Source: Gemmatimonadales bacterium
GTDB taxonomy: Bacteria > Gemmatimonadota > Gemmatimonadetes > Gemmatimonadales > GWC2-71-9
DNA: 15,378 nt
Assembly: GCA_013812695.1 (NCBI GenBank)
Contig: JACCSZ010000076.1
Coordinates: 1-15,378, forward strand
Reading direction: 5' to 3'
Each line of letters opens with the position of its first letter. The first letter of the stretch is position 1. This document shows positions 5,154 through 12,423 of the stretch, piece after piece. Under the pieces are notes generated by a model. It was not told the DNA's origin. It saw only the letters and a program-made list of their open reading frames with translations, and did no database searches. Both the position numbers and the translations under genes were made by a program.

Positions 5154-7331
5154 ATGCTGAGCTCTCGCCGTCTTCTTCCCGTTATCGTCGCGCTGGTCGC
5201 CGCCTGCGGCGGTGGCAACCCAAGCGGGCCGACGACCGGTAGCCTGGCCGTCGCGGTCATCGGCCTGCCTTCGGGCACCGCGGCGGACGTCACGGTGAGC
5301 GGACCCGCCGGGTACACGCATGCGCTCTCCAACTCGGAGACGCTCTCCGGTCTGGCACCGGGCAGCTACACGGTGACGGCACAGGCTGTCAGCGGCAACG
5401 GGCAAGCGTACCAGCCCGCGCAGGAAACCCAAAGCGTCACGGTCGATGACGGAGCCGCCCCGGCCTCGGCCGAAGTCGCCTACGGCGTCGCGGGGGCGAG
5501 CCTCGCCATCACCATCGCGGGGCTGCCGGCCGGCACCTCCGCCGCCGTCACCGTCACCGGTCCCGGCAATTACGAGCAGCCGGTCACTGCCACCACTACT
5601 CTCACGGGCCTGACCGCCGGCGTCTACACCGTCACCGCGGAGAGTGTCGCGCCCGGCGGTGCGCAGTACAACCCGAGTCCCGCCACGCAGACCGCCAACC
5701 TGGTCCTCGGAGGCAGCGCGTCGGCTGGTGTGAGCTACACGCCGGCATCGTCCTCCGGGTTCAACCTGCGCATCGACGGACTGTATCTTACACAAGGCGT
5801 GCAGGCCTACGACGGCGGCGTGCCGCTCGTGAAGGACAGAGATGGCTACCTGCGGGTGTTCGTGACCGCCAATCAGTCCAACCTGGCCGCGCCCGCGGTA
5901 CGGGTGCGGTTCTTCCTGGGCGGCACGCTCGCGTCCGAATCGACGATTCCCGCACCGACGCTTGCGGTGCCGCTCTCGCCCAACGAGGGCTCGCTCGCCG
6001 CGTCGTGGAACCTGCCCGTGTCCAAGACGCTGATCCAGCCCAACCTCTCGATCGTGGCCGAGGTCGACCCGGTCAATGCCGTGGCGGAGTCGGACGAGAC
6101 CGACAACGCCTTTCCTGCATCCGGCACGCCGCTGGCCCTGGACGTCCGGACCACGTCTACCTTCAGCGTCCGGATGGTGCCGATCCACCAGAGCGCGAAC
6201 GGACGGACCGGCAACGTCACCAACGCGAACAAGGATGGCTTCTTCCCCGCCACCATGCGGCTGCACCCGCTGGCGAGCTTCGACGCCGACCTGCGCGCAC
6301 CCTTCACGACCGACCGCCCCCCGGTGCAGAGCGACGAGGCCAACGGCGCCTGGACCCAGATTCTGAACGAGCTCAACGCGCTGCGGGCGGCGGACGGCAG
6401 CTCGCGCTACTATTTCGGCGTGGTCAACACGACGTACAGCAGTGGCGTGGCGGGCGTTGGCTACATCGGCGGCAAGGCGGCAATGGGTTGGGACAAGCCC
6501 GGGGCGGATAACGTGGCCGCGCACGAATGGGGACACAACTGGGGCCGGCAGCATGCGCCGTGTGGCGACCCGGGAGGTGTCGACGGCAGCTACCCGTACG
6601 CCGACGGTGTGATCGGCGTGTACGGATTCGACGTCCTGGCGCAAAGCCTCAAGCCGCCGACGTCGTCCGACCTCATGGGGTATTGCACCGACGAGTGGAT
6701 CAGCGACTACACGTACAAGGCGGTGTTGAACTATCGCGGCACGCAGACCGATGTCGCGTCGTTCGGGCAGGCGCTGCAGCCCAGCCTGCTCGTCTGGGGC
6801 CGGATCGTGGATGGCCAGGCGGTACTCGAGCCCGCGTTCCGGGTCGTCACTCGGCCGAGCCTGCCGGCGCGGCCGGGCCGCTACCAGGTCGAGGGCAGCA
6901 CGGCCGATGGTGCCAGCCTGTTTCGGCTGAGCTTCACACCCGAGGAAGTGGCCGACGCTCCGCGCGGCGGCCGGCACTTTGCCTTCGCGGTCCCGTTGCA
7001 ACCCGACCGCGCGGCCCGCCTGCACGCCATACGGCTGAGCGTGCCGGGCCGCCAGGGGGTAACGGTTCGTGCCGCGTCTCCCGCCGCGGGCGTTCCGTCC
7101 GCGGCGGCGCCGGCCGTCCGGACCACGCGTCTCGCCCCCGACCGAGTGGCGGTCCGGTGGGACGCCGCGCTCCATCCAATGGTCATGGTGCGCGATCCGT
7201 CCACCGGTCAGGTGCTCTCATTCGCCAGGGGTGGTCAGGCCGAAGTCGTGACCGATCGGGACGACCTCGAGCTGCAGCTCTCGAACGGCGTGGGCGGACG
7301 GTCGGTGCGCGTCGCGGTGCCGGCTCGATGA
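5154..7331 (+). CDS. Metzincin-type zinc metalloprotease lipoprotein with duplicated N-terminal beta domains
   Basis: A 725-residue surface or periplasmic protein. The signal peptide ends in the lipobox VAAC (Cys18), with a GGGN start to the mature protein. Two homologous beta-rich repeats follow (about 29-112 and 115-196), each with an IxGLPxGTxAxVTVxGPxxY opening and a LxGLxxGxYTVTA centre. A CARDB-like segment (about 203-320) ends in VAEVDPVNAVAESDETDNAF. The catalytic signature HEWGHNWGRQH (His457, Glu458, His461, His467) fits HEXXHXXGXXH, and LMGYC (Met508) supplies a plausible Met-turn. The C-terminal 200 residues look like further beta domains. I chose ATG at 5154 because it starts the signal peptide directly; its ribosome site is weak. 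An in-frame TTG at 5106 would spoil the signal. The gene overlaps the next by 4 bases. Substrate unknown. Confidence 0.88.
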   Translation: MLSSRRLLPVIVALVAACGGGNPSGPTTGSLAVAVIGLPSGTAADVTVSGPAGYTHALSNSETLSGLAPGSYTVTAQAVSGNGQAYQPAQETQSVTVDDGAAPASAEVAYGVAGASLAITIAGLPAGTSAAVTVTGPGNYEQPVTATTTLTGLTAGVYTVTAESVAPGGAQYNPSPATQTANLVLGGSASAGVSYTPASSSGFNLRIDGLYLTQGVQAYDGGVPLVKDRDGYLRVFVTANQSNLAAPAVRVRFFLGGTLASESTIPAPTLAVPLSPNEGSLAASWNLPVSKTLIQPNLSIVAEVDPVNAVAESDETDNAFPASGTPLALDVRTTSTFSVRMVPIHQSANGRTGNVTNANKDGFFPATMRLHPLASFDADLRAPFTTDRPPVQSDEANGAWTQILNELNALRAADGSSRYYFGVVNTTYSSGVAGVGYIGGKAAMGWDKPGADNVAAHEWGHNWGRQHAPCGDPGGVDGSYPYADGVIGVYGFDVLAQSLKPPTSSDLMGYCTDEWISDYTYKAVLNYRGTQTDVASFGQALQPSLLVWGRIVDGQAVLEPAFRVVTRPSLPARPGRYQVEGSTADGASLFRLSFTPEEVADAPRGGRHFAFAVPLQPDRAARLHAIRLSVPGRQGVTVRAASPAAGVPSAAAPAVRTTRLAPDRVAVRWDAALHPMVMVRDPSTGQVLSFARGGQAEVVTDRDDLELQLSNGVGGRSVRVAVPAR

Positions 7332-7852
7332 GGCGAATGCGATTCCCCGGCGCCGTCGGCGCGCTCTCGACGGCGTGGCTGCTCGCGGCCTGTGCGCGCA
7401 CTTCCCCGGCCGTGCCCGAGGCCGGGCCGCGAGTCACCTCCGACGCCGTCGAAGTCGGCAGCGTATCGCTCGAGCGCGGGCCGTGCTTCGGCACCTGCCC
7501 GGTCTACAAGGTGACGATCGATCGCACGGGCGCGGTCCGATTCGAGGGCCGGCGGTTCGTCGCCGACTCCGGCGAGTCGACCGGAACCGTGCCGCCGGGG
7601 CAGGTGGACAGTCTGCTCGCCGAGCTGGACGCGGCGGGATACTGGCGATTCGCCGATATGTACCGGATGGGAGAGCCCACGTGCTCGCGCTACGCGACCG
7701 ACCTGCCGACCGTGATCACGACAGTCCGGCTGGGGACCAGAACCAAGCGGGTGGAACACGATCGAGGCTGCGCGGACGCGCCCGAGGCGTTGTCCGCGCT
7801 CGAGACCCGGATCGACGAGGTCGCGGGGGTGTCCAGGTGGATCGGGAAGTGA
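7328..7852 (+). CDS. DUF6438-domain lipoprotein
   Basis: A 174-residue protein with a lipoprotein signal ending in LAAC (Cys22). The rest matches the DUF6438 pattern: ERGPCFGTCPVYKVTIDRTG (residues 49-68) with the paired cysteines of PCFGTCP, a GAVRFEGRRFV strand, a VDSLLAELDAAGYWRFADMY helix region, then CSRYATDLPTVITTVRLG and a final VEHDRGC. Four conserved cysteines outside the lipobox could form two disulfides after export. The family has no established function. The ATG overlaps the metalloprotease stop (ATGA), so the two are translationally coupled and probably act together at the membrane, for example as enzyme and modulator; that relation is inferred only from coupling. Confidence 0.87.
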   Translation: MRRMRFPGAVGALSTAWLLAACARTSPAVPEAGPRVTSDAVEVGSVSLERGPCFGTCPVYKVTIDRTGAVRFEGRRFVADSGESTGTVPPGQVDSLLAELDAAGYWRFADMYRMGEPTCSRYATDLPTVITTVRLGTRTKRVEHDRGCADAPEALSALETRIDEVAGVSRWIGK

Positions 7853-7863
7853 GCCGGTAGGAG

Positions 7864-7931
7864 CGCTGTCCTCCTGAGGGGCCTGTCCTCCTGATGGGCC
7901 TGTCATCCTGAGGGCCTGTCATCCTGAGCGG
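7864..7931. repeat. Four tandem 16-17 bp imperfect repeats
   Basis: The unit CTGTC(C/A)TCCTGA(G/T)(G/C)G starts at 7866, 7883, 7900 and 7916 (spacing 17, 17, 16). The last unit is also the outer end of the REP-like arm at 7916-7943, so the array looks like an expansion of one end of that element. It begins 12 bases after the DUF6438 stop. Confidence 0.85.
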
Positions 7932-8018
7932 AGCGAAGGATCGGATGGGTGGTGCGGGCGACGCTCCAAACATCCCTTGCATGCGTTGAACGATCCTTCG
8001 CTTCGCTCAGGATGACAG
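7916..8018. repeat. REP-like inverted pair in a convergent spacer
   Basis: The 28-base arms 7916-7943 and 7991-8018 are inverted copies differing at one position (core CTGTCATCCTGAGCG, then AGCGAAGGATCG), separated by 47 bases. The spacer lies between the DUF6438 gene (plus) and the oligopeptide-type permease gene (minus), so transcripts from both sides would end in a long hairpin. This is the classical setting of REP/BIME elements and of two-way transcription barriers. No transposase or RAYT gene is in the window. Confidence 0.8.
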
Positions 8019-8040
8019 CAGCTTCCCGTCACCTCTCCAA

Positions 8041-8892
8041 TCATCTCACCTTCCCCGGATCCAGCCGGTCCCGCACCCCATCTCCGAGCAGCGTCGCCGC
8101 CACGACCACCACCACCAGCGCCACCCCGGGCGCCGCGGCCACCCACGGCGCGTTGATGAGCGTGTCCCGTCCCGACGCGATCAGGTTGCCCCACGACGGC
8201 GTCGGCGGCTGGACACCGAGCCCGAGAAACGACAGCCCCGCCTCCAGCAGGATCGCGTTGCCGAGGCCGAGCGCGGACGCCACGATGACCGGCGTGAGCG
8301 CGTTGGGCAGGATGTGGCGCAGCAATATTCTGTACCCCGGCACCCCCAGCCCCACCGCGCTTTCCACGAACGGCCGTCCCGCCAACGCGCGGGTTTCGGC
8401 GTACACCAGCCGCGCGATCGTCATCCAGCCCGTGAGCCCGAGCACCAGGATCACGAGCCCGGCACTCGGCTGCCAGAGCGATGCGAGCAGTAAGAGCAGC
8501 ACGACCCTGGGCAGCGCCAGCGCGAAGTCGGTGAGGCCGAGGAGGCCGACGCCGATCCAGCCACGCCAGAACCCCGCGGCCGCGCCGACCGCCACACCGA
8601 TGATCCCGGACAGCAGCACCGCCAGCGTGCCGACCCCGAGCGAGACCCGGGCGCCATAGACCAGCCGGGCCCAGACGTCCCGGCCGAATCGGTCGGTGCC
8701 GAGCAGGTGGAAGGCGCCGAGCGGATCGGAGGAAAGCGGCGGAAGAAATCGGGTCGCCACGATGTCGCGCTGAGCGATGGGGTCGCCGGCGAGCAGCGGT
8801 GCCAGCAGCGCGACTGCGGCTGCCAGCGCGAGCAGGGCCGCCCCCACCGCGGCTCGCGGGTCCGCGAAGAGACGGCGCGTCTCACCGCGCAT
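8041..8892 (-). CDS. ABC transporter permease, DppC/OppC type
   Basis: A 283-residue inner-membrane permease of the oligopeptide/nickel/oligosaccharide importer class. A first membrane helix at about 15-36 is followed by an exported loop holding the family signature LLGTDRFGRDVWARLVYGAR (63-82), then about five more helices. The EAA-type cytoplasmic loop that docks the ATPase is SAVGLGVPGYRILLRHILPN (178-197). The C-terminal SFLGLGVQPPTPSWGNLI is also typical. The ATG at 8892 has GGGAGG upstream at good spacing; a TTG at 8943 in the same frame would read through the big hairpin and is less likely. It is the last gene of the minus-strand pair and ends 23 bases from the REP-like repeat; no ATPase gene follows. 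Confidence 0.93.
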   Translation of the reverse strand: MRGETRRLFADPRAAVGAALLALAAAVALLAPLLAGDPIAQRDIVATRFLPPLSSDPLGAFHLLGTDRFGRDVWARLVYGARVSLGVGTLAVLLSGIIGVAVGAAAGFWRGWIGVGLLGLTDFALALPRVVLLLLLASLWQPSAGLVILVLGLTGWMTIARLVYAETRALAGRPFVESAVGLGVPGYRILLRHILPNALTPVIVASALGLGNAILLEAGLSFLGLGVQPPTPSWGNLIASGRDTLINAPWVAAAPGVALVVVVVAATLLGDGVRDRLDPGKVR

Positions 8893-8906
8893 CCGCGTCG
8901 CCTCCC

Positions 8907-8985
8907 GGCTGGGTCCGGCGAGGGGGGTCCGGCCTCCACCCAAGCCGACAGTGCGCCGGCCACTCCCCCCTCGCCGGACCCAGCC
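8907..8985. repeat. Perfect 21-bp inverted repeat between the two permease genes
   Basis: Arms 8907-8927 and 8965-8985 are exact reverse complements (core CTGGGTCCGGCGAGGGG). The 37-base loop contains a further CCGGC/GCCGG stem (8929-8933 with 8955-8959). The structure fills almost the whole 105-bp gap between the DppB-like stop (8998) and the DppC-like start (8892), ending 14 bases before that start and just upstream of its ribosome site. It would protect the upstream message from 3' exonucleases, lower downstream expression, or both. It is not related in sequence to the REP-like element. Confidence 0.85.
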
Positions 8986-8997
8986 TGACCGAGGTGG

Positions 8998-9951
8998 TCA
9001 TCGGACGCGCGGGTCCACCCAGCTCACCAGCACCTCCGCCAGCAGGTTGCCGAGCACCACGAGCCCCGCGCTCACCGCCGTGGCCGCCATGACCACCGGG
9101 TAATCGCGCGCCTGCACCGCCTCGACCAGGACGCGGCCGACGCCGGGCCACGCGAAGATCGCCTCGATGAATACCGCGCCCGAGAACAGCGTCGGGAGCG
9201 ACAGGCCGAGCAGCGTGACGACCGGGATGAGCGCGTTCCGGAGCACGTGGCGCAGCGTGACCCGGGTCTCGGACAATCCTTTCGACCGCGCGACCGTCAC
9301 GTACGGCGCGCCGGCCACGTCGAGCATGGCGCCGCGGACGAAGCGCGCGGTGCCGCCGATCCCGACGAGGGTGAGTGTGGCGAGCGGCAGCACGAGATGG
9401 CGGAGCCGGTCGGCCAGGCGCGCCGCCGGCGGCAGGAAGTCGGCGTCGAAGCCCGCGGCGCCGAACGCGGGCAGCCACCGAAGCCGGTACGTGAAGACCA
9501 TCACCAGCATGAGGCCGAGCCAGTAGCCCGGCAGCGCGAACAAGGTGACGGTGGCGATCGAGAGCGCGGTGTCCAGCCGCCCGCCGCGCGCCGCCTGCAC
9601 CACGCCGATGGCCGTGCCGATGAGATAGCTCAGCACCAGCGAGATGCCGACGAGGCGCACCGTCGCCGGCCACGCCTGGCCGAGCGTGGCGCGGACCGGC
9701 CGGCCGGTGGCGATGCTCGTGCCCCAGTCGCCCCGCGCGAACCGGCCAAGCCACGTGACGTACTGCTCGGCGGGCGGCCGGTCGAGGCCGAGCGCGTGCC
9801 GCTGCGCCGCGAGCTGCTCGACCGTCGCCGCGGGCCCGACGAGCAGGCGCGCCGGATCGCCCGGGGCGAGCCGGAGCAGGGCGAACATCAGCGTCACGAC
9901 CCCGAGCACGACCCCGAGGCCGCTCGCGGCGCGGCGAACCAGCGAGAGCAT
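8998..9951 (-). CDS. ABC transporter permease, DppB/OppB type
   Basis: A 317-residue inner-membrane permease, partner of the DppC-like protein. The N-terminus has the first helix and the family motif LLRLAPGDPARLL (25-37), followed by the exported GLDRPPAEQYVTWLGRFARG segment (55-74) typical of DppB proteins. Five more helices follow, with the EAA loop YVTVARSKGLSETRVTLRHV (217-236) and LRNALIPVVTLLGLSLPTLF after it. Length is normal. The start ATG at 9951 has GGAG about 10 bases upstream. It diverges from the solute-binding protein gene with only 55 bp between start codons, so both directions are likely controlled together. Confidence 0.93.
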   Translation of the reverse strand: MLSLVRRAASGLGVVLGVVTLMFALLRLAPGDPARLLVGPAATVEQLAAQRHALGLDRPPAEQYVTWLGRFARGDWGTSIATGRPVRATLGQAWPATVRLVGISLVLSYLIGTAIGVVQAARGGRLDTALSIATVTLFALPGYWLGLMLVMVFTYRLRWLPAFGAAGFDADFLPPAARLADRLRHLVLPLATLTLVGIGGTARFVRGAMLDVAGAPYVTVARSKGLSETRVTLRHVLRNALIPVVTLLGLSLPTLFSGAVFIEAIFAWPGVGRVLVEAVQARDYPVVMAATAVSAGLVVLGNLLAEVLVSWVDPRVR

Positions 9952-9964
9952 GCGCTGGAATCTC

Positions 9965-9984
9965 CGCCGCTACCGATCGCGGCG
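9965..9984. promoter_or_regulatory. Dyad in the 55-bp divergent spacer of the transporter locus
   Basis: CGCCGC (9965-9970) and GCGGCG (9979-9984) are perfect 6-base arms around 8 bases, in the middle of the spacer (9952-10006) between the DppB-like and solute-binding genes. The position suits a shared operator. In DNA this GC-rich, short dyads arise easily by chance, and no good -35/-10 pair is visible in either direction. Confidence 0.25.
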
Positions 9985-10006
9985 CCAGCCGTGGTTACTT
10001 TTCGCC

Positions 10007-11431
10007 GTGCCTCGTCGCCTGCCCGTTCTGCTGGTCGCCCTGGCCATGCTGGTCGGCTGCCAGCCCACGGCCGCGCGGCGCGGCGCGACGGTCCTGTTCG
10101 CGTCCGGCGCCGACCTCCAGAGTATCAATCCGCTGCTCACGCTGCACCCGCTCGCGCGGCAGGTGCAGCGGTACGTGCTGTTCACGACCCTCGCCCGCTA
10201 CGATGCGAAGCTGGTGCCGCGGCCGTACCTCGCGCGGTCGTGGGGCTGGTCGCCGGACCGGCGGAGGCTGACGCTCCGCCTCGCTCCGAACGTTCCCTGG
10301 CACGACGGCGTGCCGACCACGGCGCGCGACGTCCGCTGGACCCTCGACGCCGCGCGCGATCCCGCCGTCGGCTACCCGCGCGCGGCGGAGCTCGCCGCGG
10401 TCGAGCGCATCGCGGCGCCCGACGATTCGACGGTCATCGTCGACTTCACCGCCGCGCCGGCGCGCTTTCCCGACGTGCTCACCGACCTCGCCATCCTTCC
10501 AGCCCACCTGCTCGACACCGTGCCGCGCGCGCGCCTTCGGCAGGCCGCGTGGAACGGGGCCCCGGTCGGCAACGGCCCATTCCGCTTCGTGGCGCACGAG
10601 CCGAACCGCCGCTGGGTCTTCGCCGCCAACCCCGACTTTCCGGCCGCGCTCGGCGGACGCCCCAAGCTCGACCGCCTGATCGTCGTTGTCGTGGACGAGC
10701 CCGCCACCAAGCTCGCGGCGCTCACCGCGGGTGAGCTCGACTTCGCCGGCATCCAGCCCGCGCACGCCACGTTCGTCGCCCGCGACTCCGGTCTCGCCGT
10801 CCTGAGCTATCCGCTGCTGTTGACGTACGGCGTCGCGCTCAATACCCGCCGCCCGCCGTTCGACGCGCTGCCGGCTCGGCGCCGGCTCGACGCGGCCATC
10901 GACCGGCGCGAGATCGTGCAGGGCTACCTGTACGGTTTCGGCACGCCCGCGCGGGGACCGGTGCCGTCCGACCTCCCCGGCTATGTTGCCATGTCCGTCG
11001 AGTCCGGCAGTCGGGCCGAGCCGGGACCGCCGATGCGCTTCGAGCTGCTGACGGTGGGGAGCGGTGAGGCGCCGCTCGAGCAGATGGTCCAATCGCAGCT
11101 TCGCGGCGCCGGGATCGAGGCCACCATCCGGCAGCTCGAGCTGTCCGCTTTCCTCGCGCGCGTCTACGGCCCCGGCCACGAGTTCGAGGCCGCGGTGCTC
11201 GGCGTGTCGGGCGACGCGGGGCTCGCGTACCTGGGCCCGCTCGGCGCCGTCGCCGGCATTTCGCTGCCGGCCGACGCCGCGGCGGCGCAGCGCATCTTCG
11301 CGGACTCGCTGCCGATGGTCGCGCTCTACCATGCGCGGGGGCTGCAAGGAATGAATCGACGGGTGCGCGGGGTCGTCATGGATCTCCGGGGAGAGCTGGC
11401 GACGGTGCAGGACTGGTGGGTGGCGCCGTGA
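10007..11431 (+). CDS. Family-5 extracellular solute-binding lipoprotein of an Opp/Dpp-type importer
   Basis: A 474-residue substrate-capture protein, anchored by a lipoprotein signal ending in LVGC (Cys18). Family-5 landmarks are in order: DLQSINPLLTLHPLARQVQR, YLARSWGWSPDRRRLTLRLA, NVPWHDGVPTTARDVRWTLD, GNGPFRFVAHEPNRRWVFAA, the aLtAGELDFAGIQP strand and a PPFDALPARRRLDAAIDRRE helix. It is short: the stretch after the AIDR helix (normally holding a YDPEKAKALL-like segment) and the region before SLPMVALYHA are both reduced, yet the frame is unbroken. The start is GTG, chosen because it opens the signal peptide exactly; no ribosome site is evident. Family-5 proteins bind peptides, nickel or oligosaccharides; the neighbours favour sugar. 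It overlaps the kinase gene by 4 bases. Confidence 0.9.
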   Translation: MPRRLPVLLVALAMLVGCQPTAARRGATVLFASGADLQSINPLLTLHPLARQVQRYVLFTTLARYDAKLVPRPYLARSWGWSPDRRRLTLRLAPNVPWHDGVPTTARDVRWTLDAARDPAVGYPRAAELAAVERIAAPDDSTVIVDFTAAPARFPDVLTDLAILPAHLLDTVPRARLRQAAWNGAPVGNGPFRFVAHEPNRRWVFAANPDFPAALGGRPKLDRLIVVVVDEPATKLAALTAGELDFAGIQPAHATFVARDSGLAVLSYPLLLTYGVALNTRRPPFDALPARRRLDAAIDRREIVQGYLYGFGTPARGPVPSDLPGYVAMSVESGSRAEPGPPMRFELLTVGSGEAPLEQMVQSQLRGAGIEATIRQLELSAFLARVYGPGHEFEAAVLGVSGDAGLAYLGPLGAVAGISLPADAAAAQRIFADSLPMVALYHARGLQGMNRRVRGVVMDLRGELATVQDWWVAP

Positions 11432-12423
11432 CGCGGGTGTTCCGCGCCGCCGCGCCGGTCCGCCTCGACTTCGCCGGCGGTTGGACGGACGTGCCGCCGT
11501 TTTCCGCGCGCGAGGGTGGGCTGGTCGTGTCGGCGGCCCTCGATCTCTACGCGCGCACGGAGGTCCGCCCCGGTGGGACCGGAATCCGGCTGATCGCCGA
11601 GGATCTCGATGCCAGCCTCGAGCTGCCCGACACGACGGTGCTGGCCGCCACCGGGCCGCTCGCCTTGTTGCAGGCGGGGCTTCGACTCCTGCCGGTCGGC
11701 GCATGCGCTCTGACTACCCGCTCGGACGCCCCGCCGGGCTCGGGCCTCGGCAGCTCCGGCGCCCTCGACGTGGCGCTCGTGGCCGCGCTCAGCGCGACGC
11801 GCGGCGAGTCGCCGGCCGCGCGCCAGGTCGCGGACCTCGCCTGCCGGCTCGAGGCGGACGAGGCCGGCATCGCGGGCGGTCGTCAGGATCAGTACACCGC
11901 TGCGCTGGGAGGCTTCCTGCGGATGACGTTTCGCGATCCAGCGGTCGCCGCCGAGCCGCTCACCCTGGACCCGGCGATCCTCGCCGAGCTCGAGCGCCGG
12001 GTGATGCTGGTGTACACCGGGGCGTCGCGCTTCTCGGGCTCGACGATCGCGCGGGTGATGCGGGCATACGAGCGCGGCGACCCGACCGTCAGTCGCGCGC
12101 TCGTCGGCCTGCGCGAGGTGGCCGAGCGGATGCCGGACGCCCTCCGCGCGGGCGAGCTCGTGCGCATTGGCGCGTTGCTCGACGCCAACTGGGGCCATCA
12201 GCGGACGCTCGATACTGACATGTGCACGCCGCTCATGGCGCGCCTCGACCAAGCGATGCGGGCTCACGGCGCGCTCGGAGGCAAGGCGGCCGGCGCTGGC
12301 GCCGGCGGGTCGATGTTCTTCCTGTTTCCCGGCGACACGGCGGCGGCCGCAGATGCGGCGCGTGCGCTGGGCATGACGATCCTGCCGGTCCGCTGGACGG
12401 CCACCGGGGTCCACGCGTGCTGA
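11428..12423 (+). CDS. GHMP-family sugar kinase (HddA/fucokinase-like)
   Basis: A 331-residue cytosolic kinase. The N-terminal RAAAPVRLDFAGGWTDVPPF (6-25) is the substrate-side motif shared by heptose-7-phosphate kinases and L-fucokinase-type enzymes, which phosphorylate the anomeric hydroxyl. The ATP loop PPGSGLGSSGA (102-112) is intact, and the third GHMP motif, GKAAGAGAGGSMFFLF, lies near the C-terminus. AGGRQDQYTAALGG is also typical. Anomeric phosphorylation of a free or phosphorylated sugar is the expected reaction; the exact sugar cannot be read. I favour GTG at 11428, which overlaps the preceding stop (GTGA); an in-frame GTG at 11416 would add four residues. Coupling to the binding protein and the lyase suggests it uses the sugar released from the imported glycan. 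Confidence 0.88.
   Translation: MTRVFRAAAPVRLDFAGGWTDVPPFSAREGGLVVSAALDLYARTEVRPGGTGIRLIAEDLDASLELPDTTVLAATGPLALLQAGLRLLPVGACALTTRSDAPPGSGLGSSGALDVALVAALSATRGESPAARQVADLACRLEADEAGIAGGRQDQYTAALGGFLRMTFRDPAVAAEPLTLDPAILAELERRVMLVYTGASRFSGSTIARVMRAYERGDPTVSRALVGLREVAERMPDALRAGELVRIGALLDANWGHQRTLDTDMCTPLMARLDQAMRAHGALGGKAAGAGAGGSMFFLFPGDTAAAADAARALGMTILPVRWTATGVHAC

Noticed and set aside
5127..7175. Long open frame antisense to the metalloprotease
   Set aside because: It mirrors a gene with clear domains, has arginine-, glycine- and valine-rich low-complexity translation, and no recognisable family motif; long antisense frames are expected at this GC content.
8893..8943. TTG start extending the DppC-like permease by 17 residues
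   Set aside because: It would translate through one arm of the 21-bp inverted repeat and ignores the GGGAGG site before the ATG at 8892.
9995..11704. Long open frame antisense to the binding protein and kinase genes
   Set aside because: It crosses two well-supported plus-strand genes and shows no family motif.
12222..12416. Upstream extension of the heparinase-like frame
   Set aside because: It overlaps the conserved C-terminal GHMP motif of the kinase gene and adds low-complexity arginine-rich sequence; the GTG at 12417 gives a family-like N-terminus.
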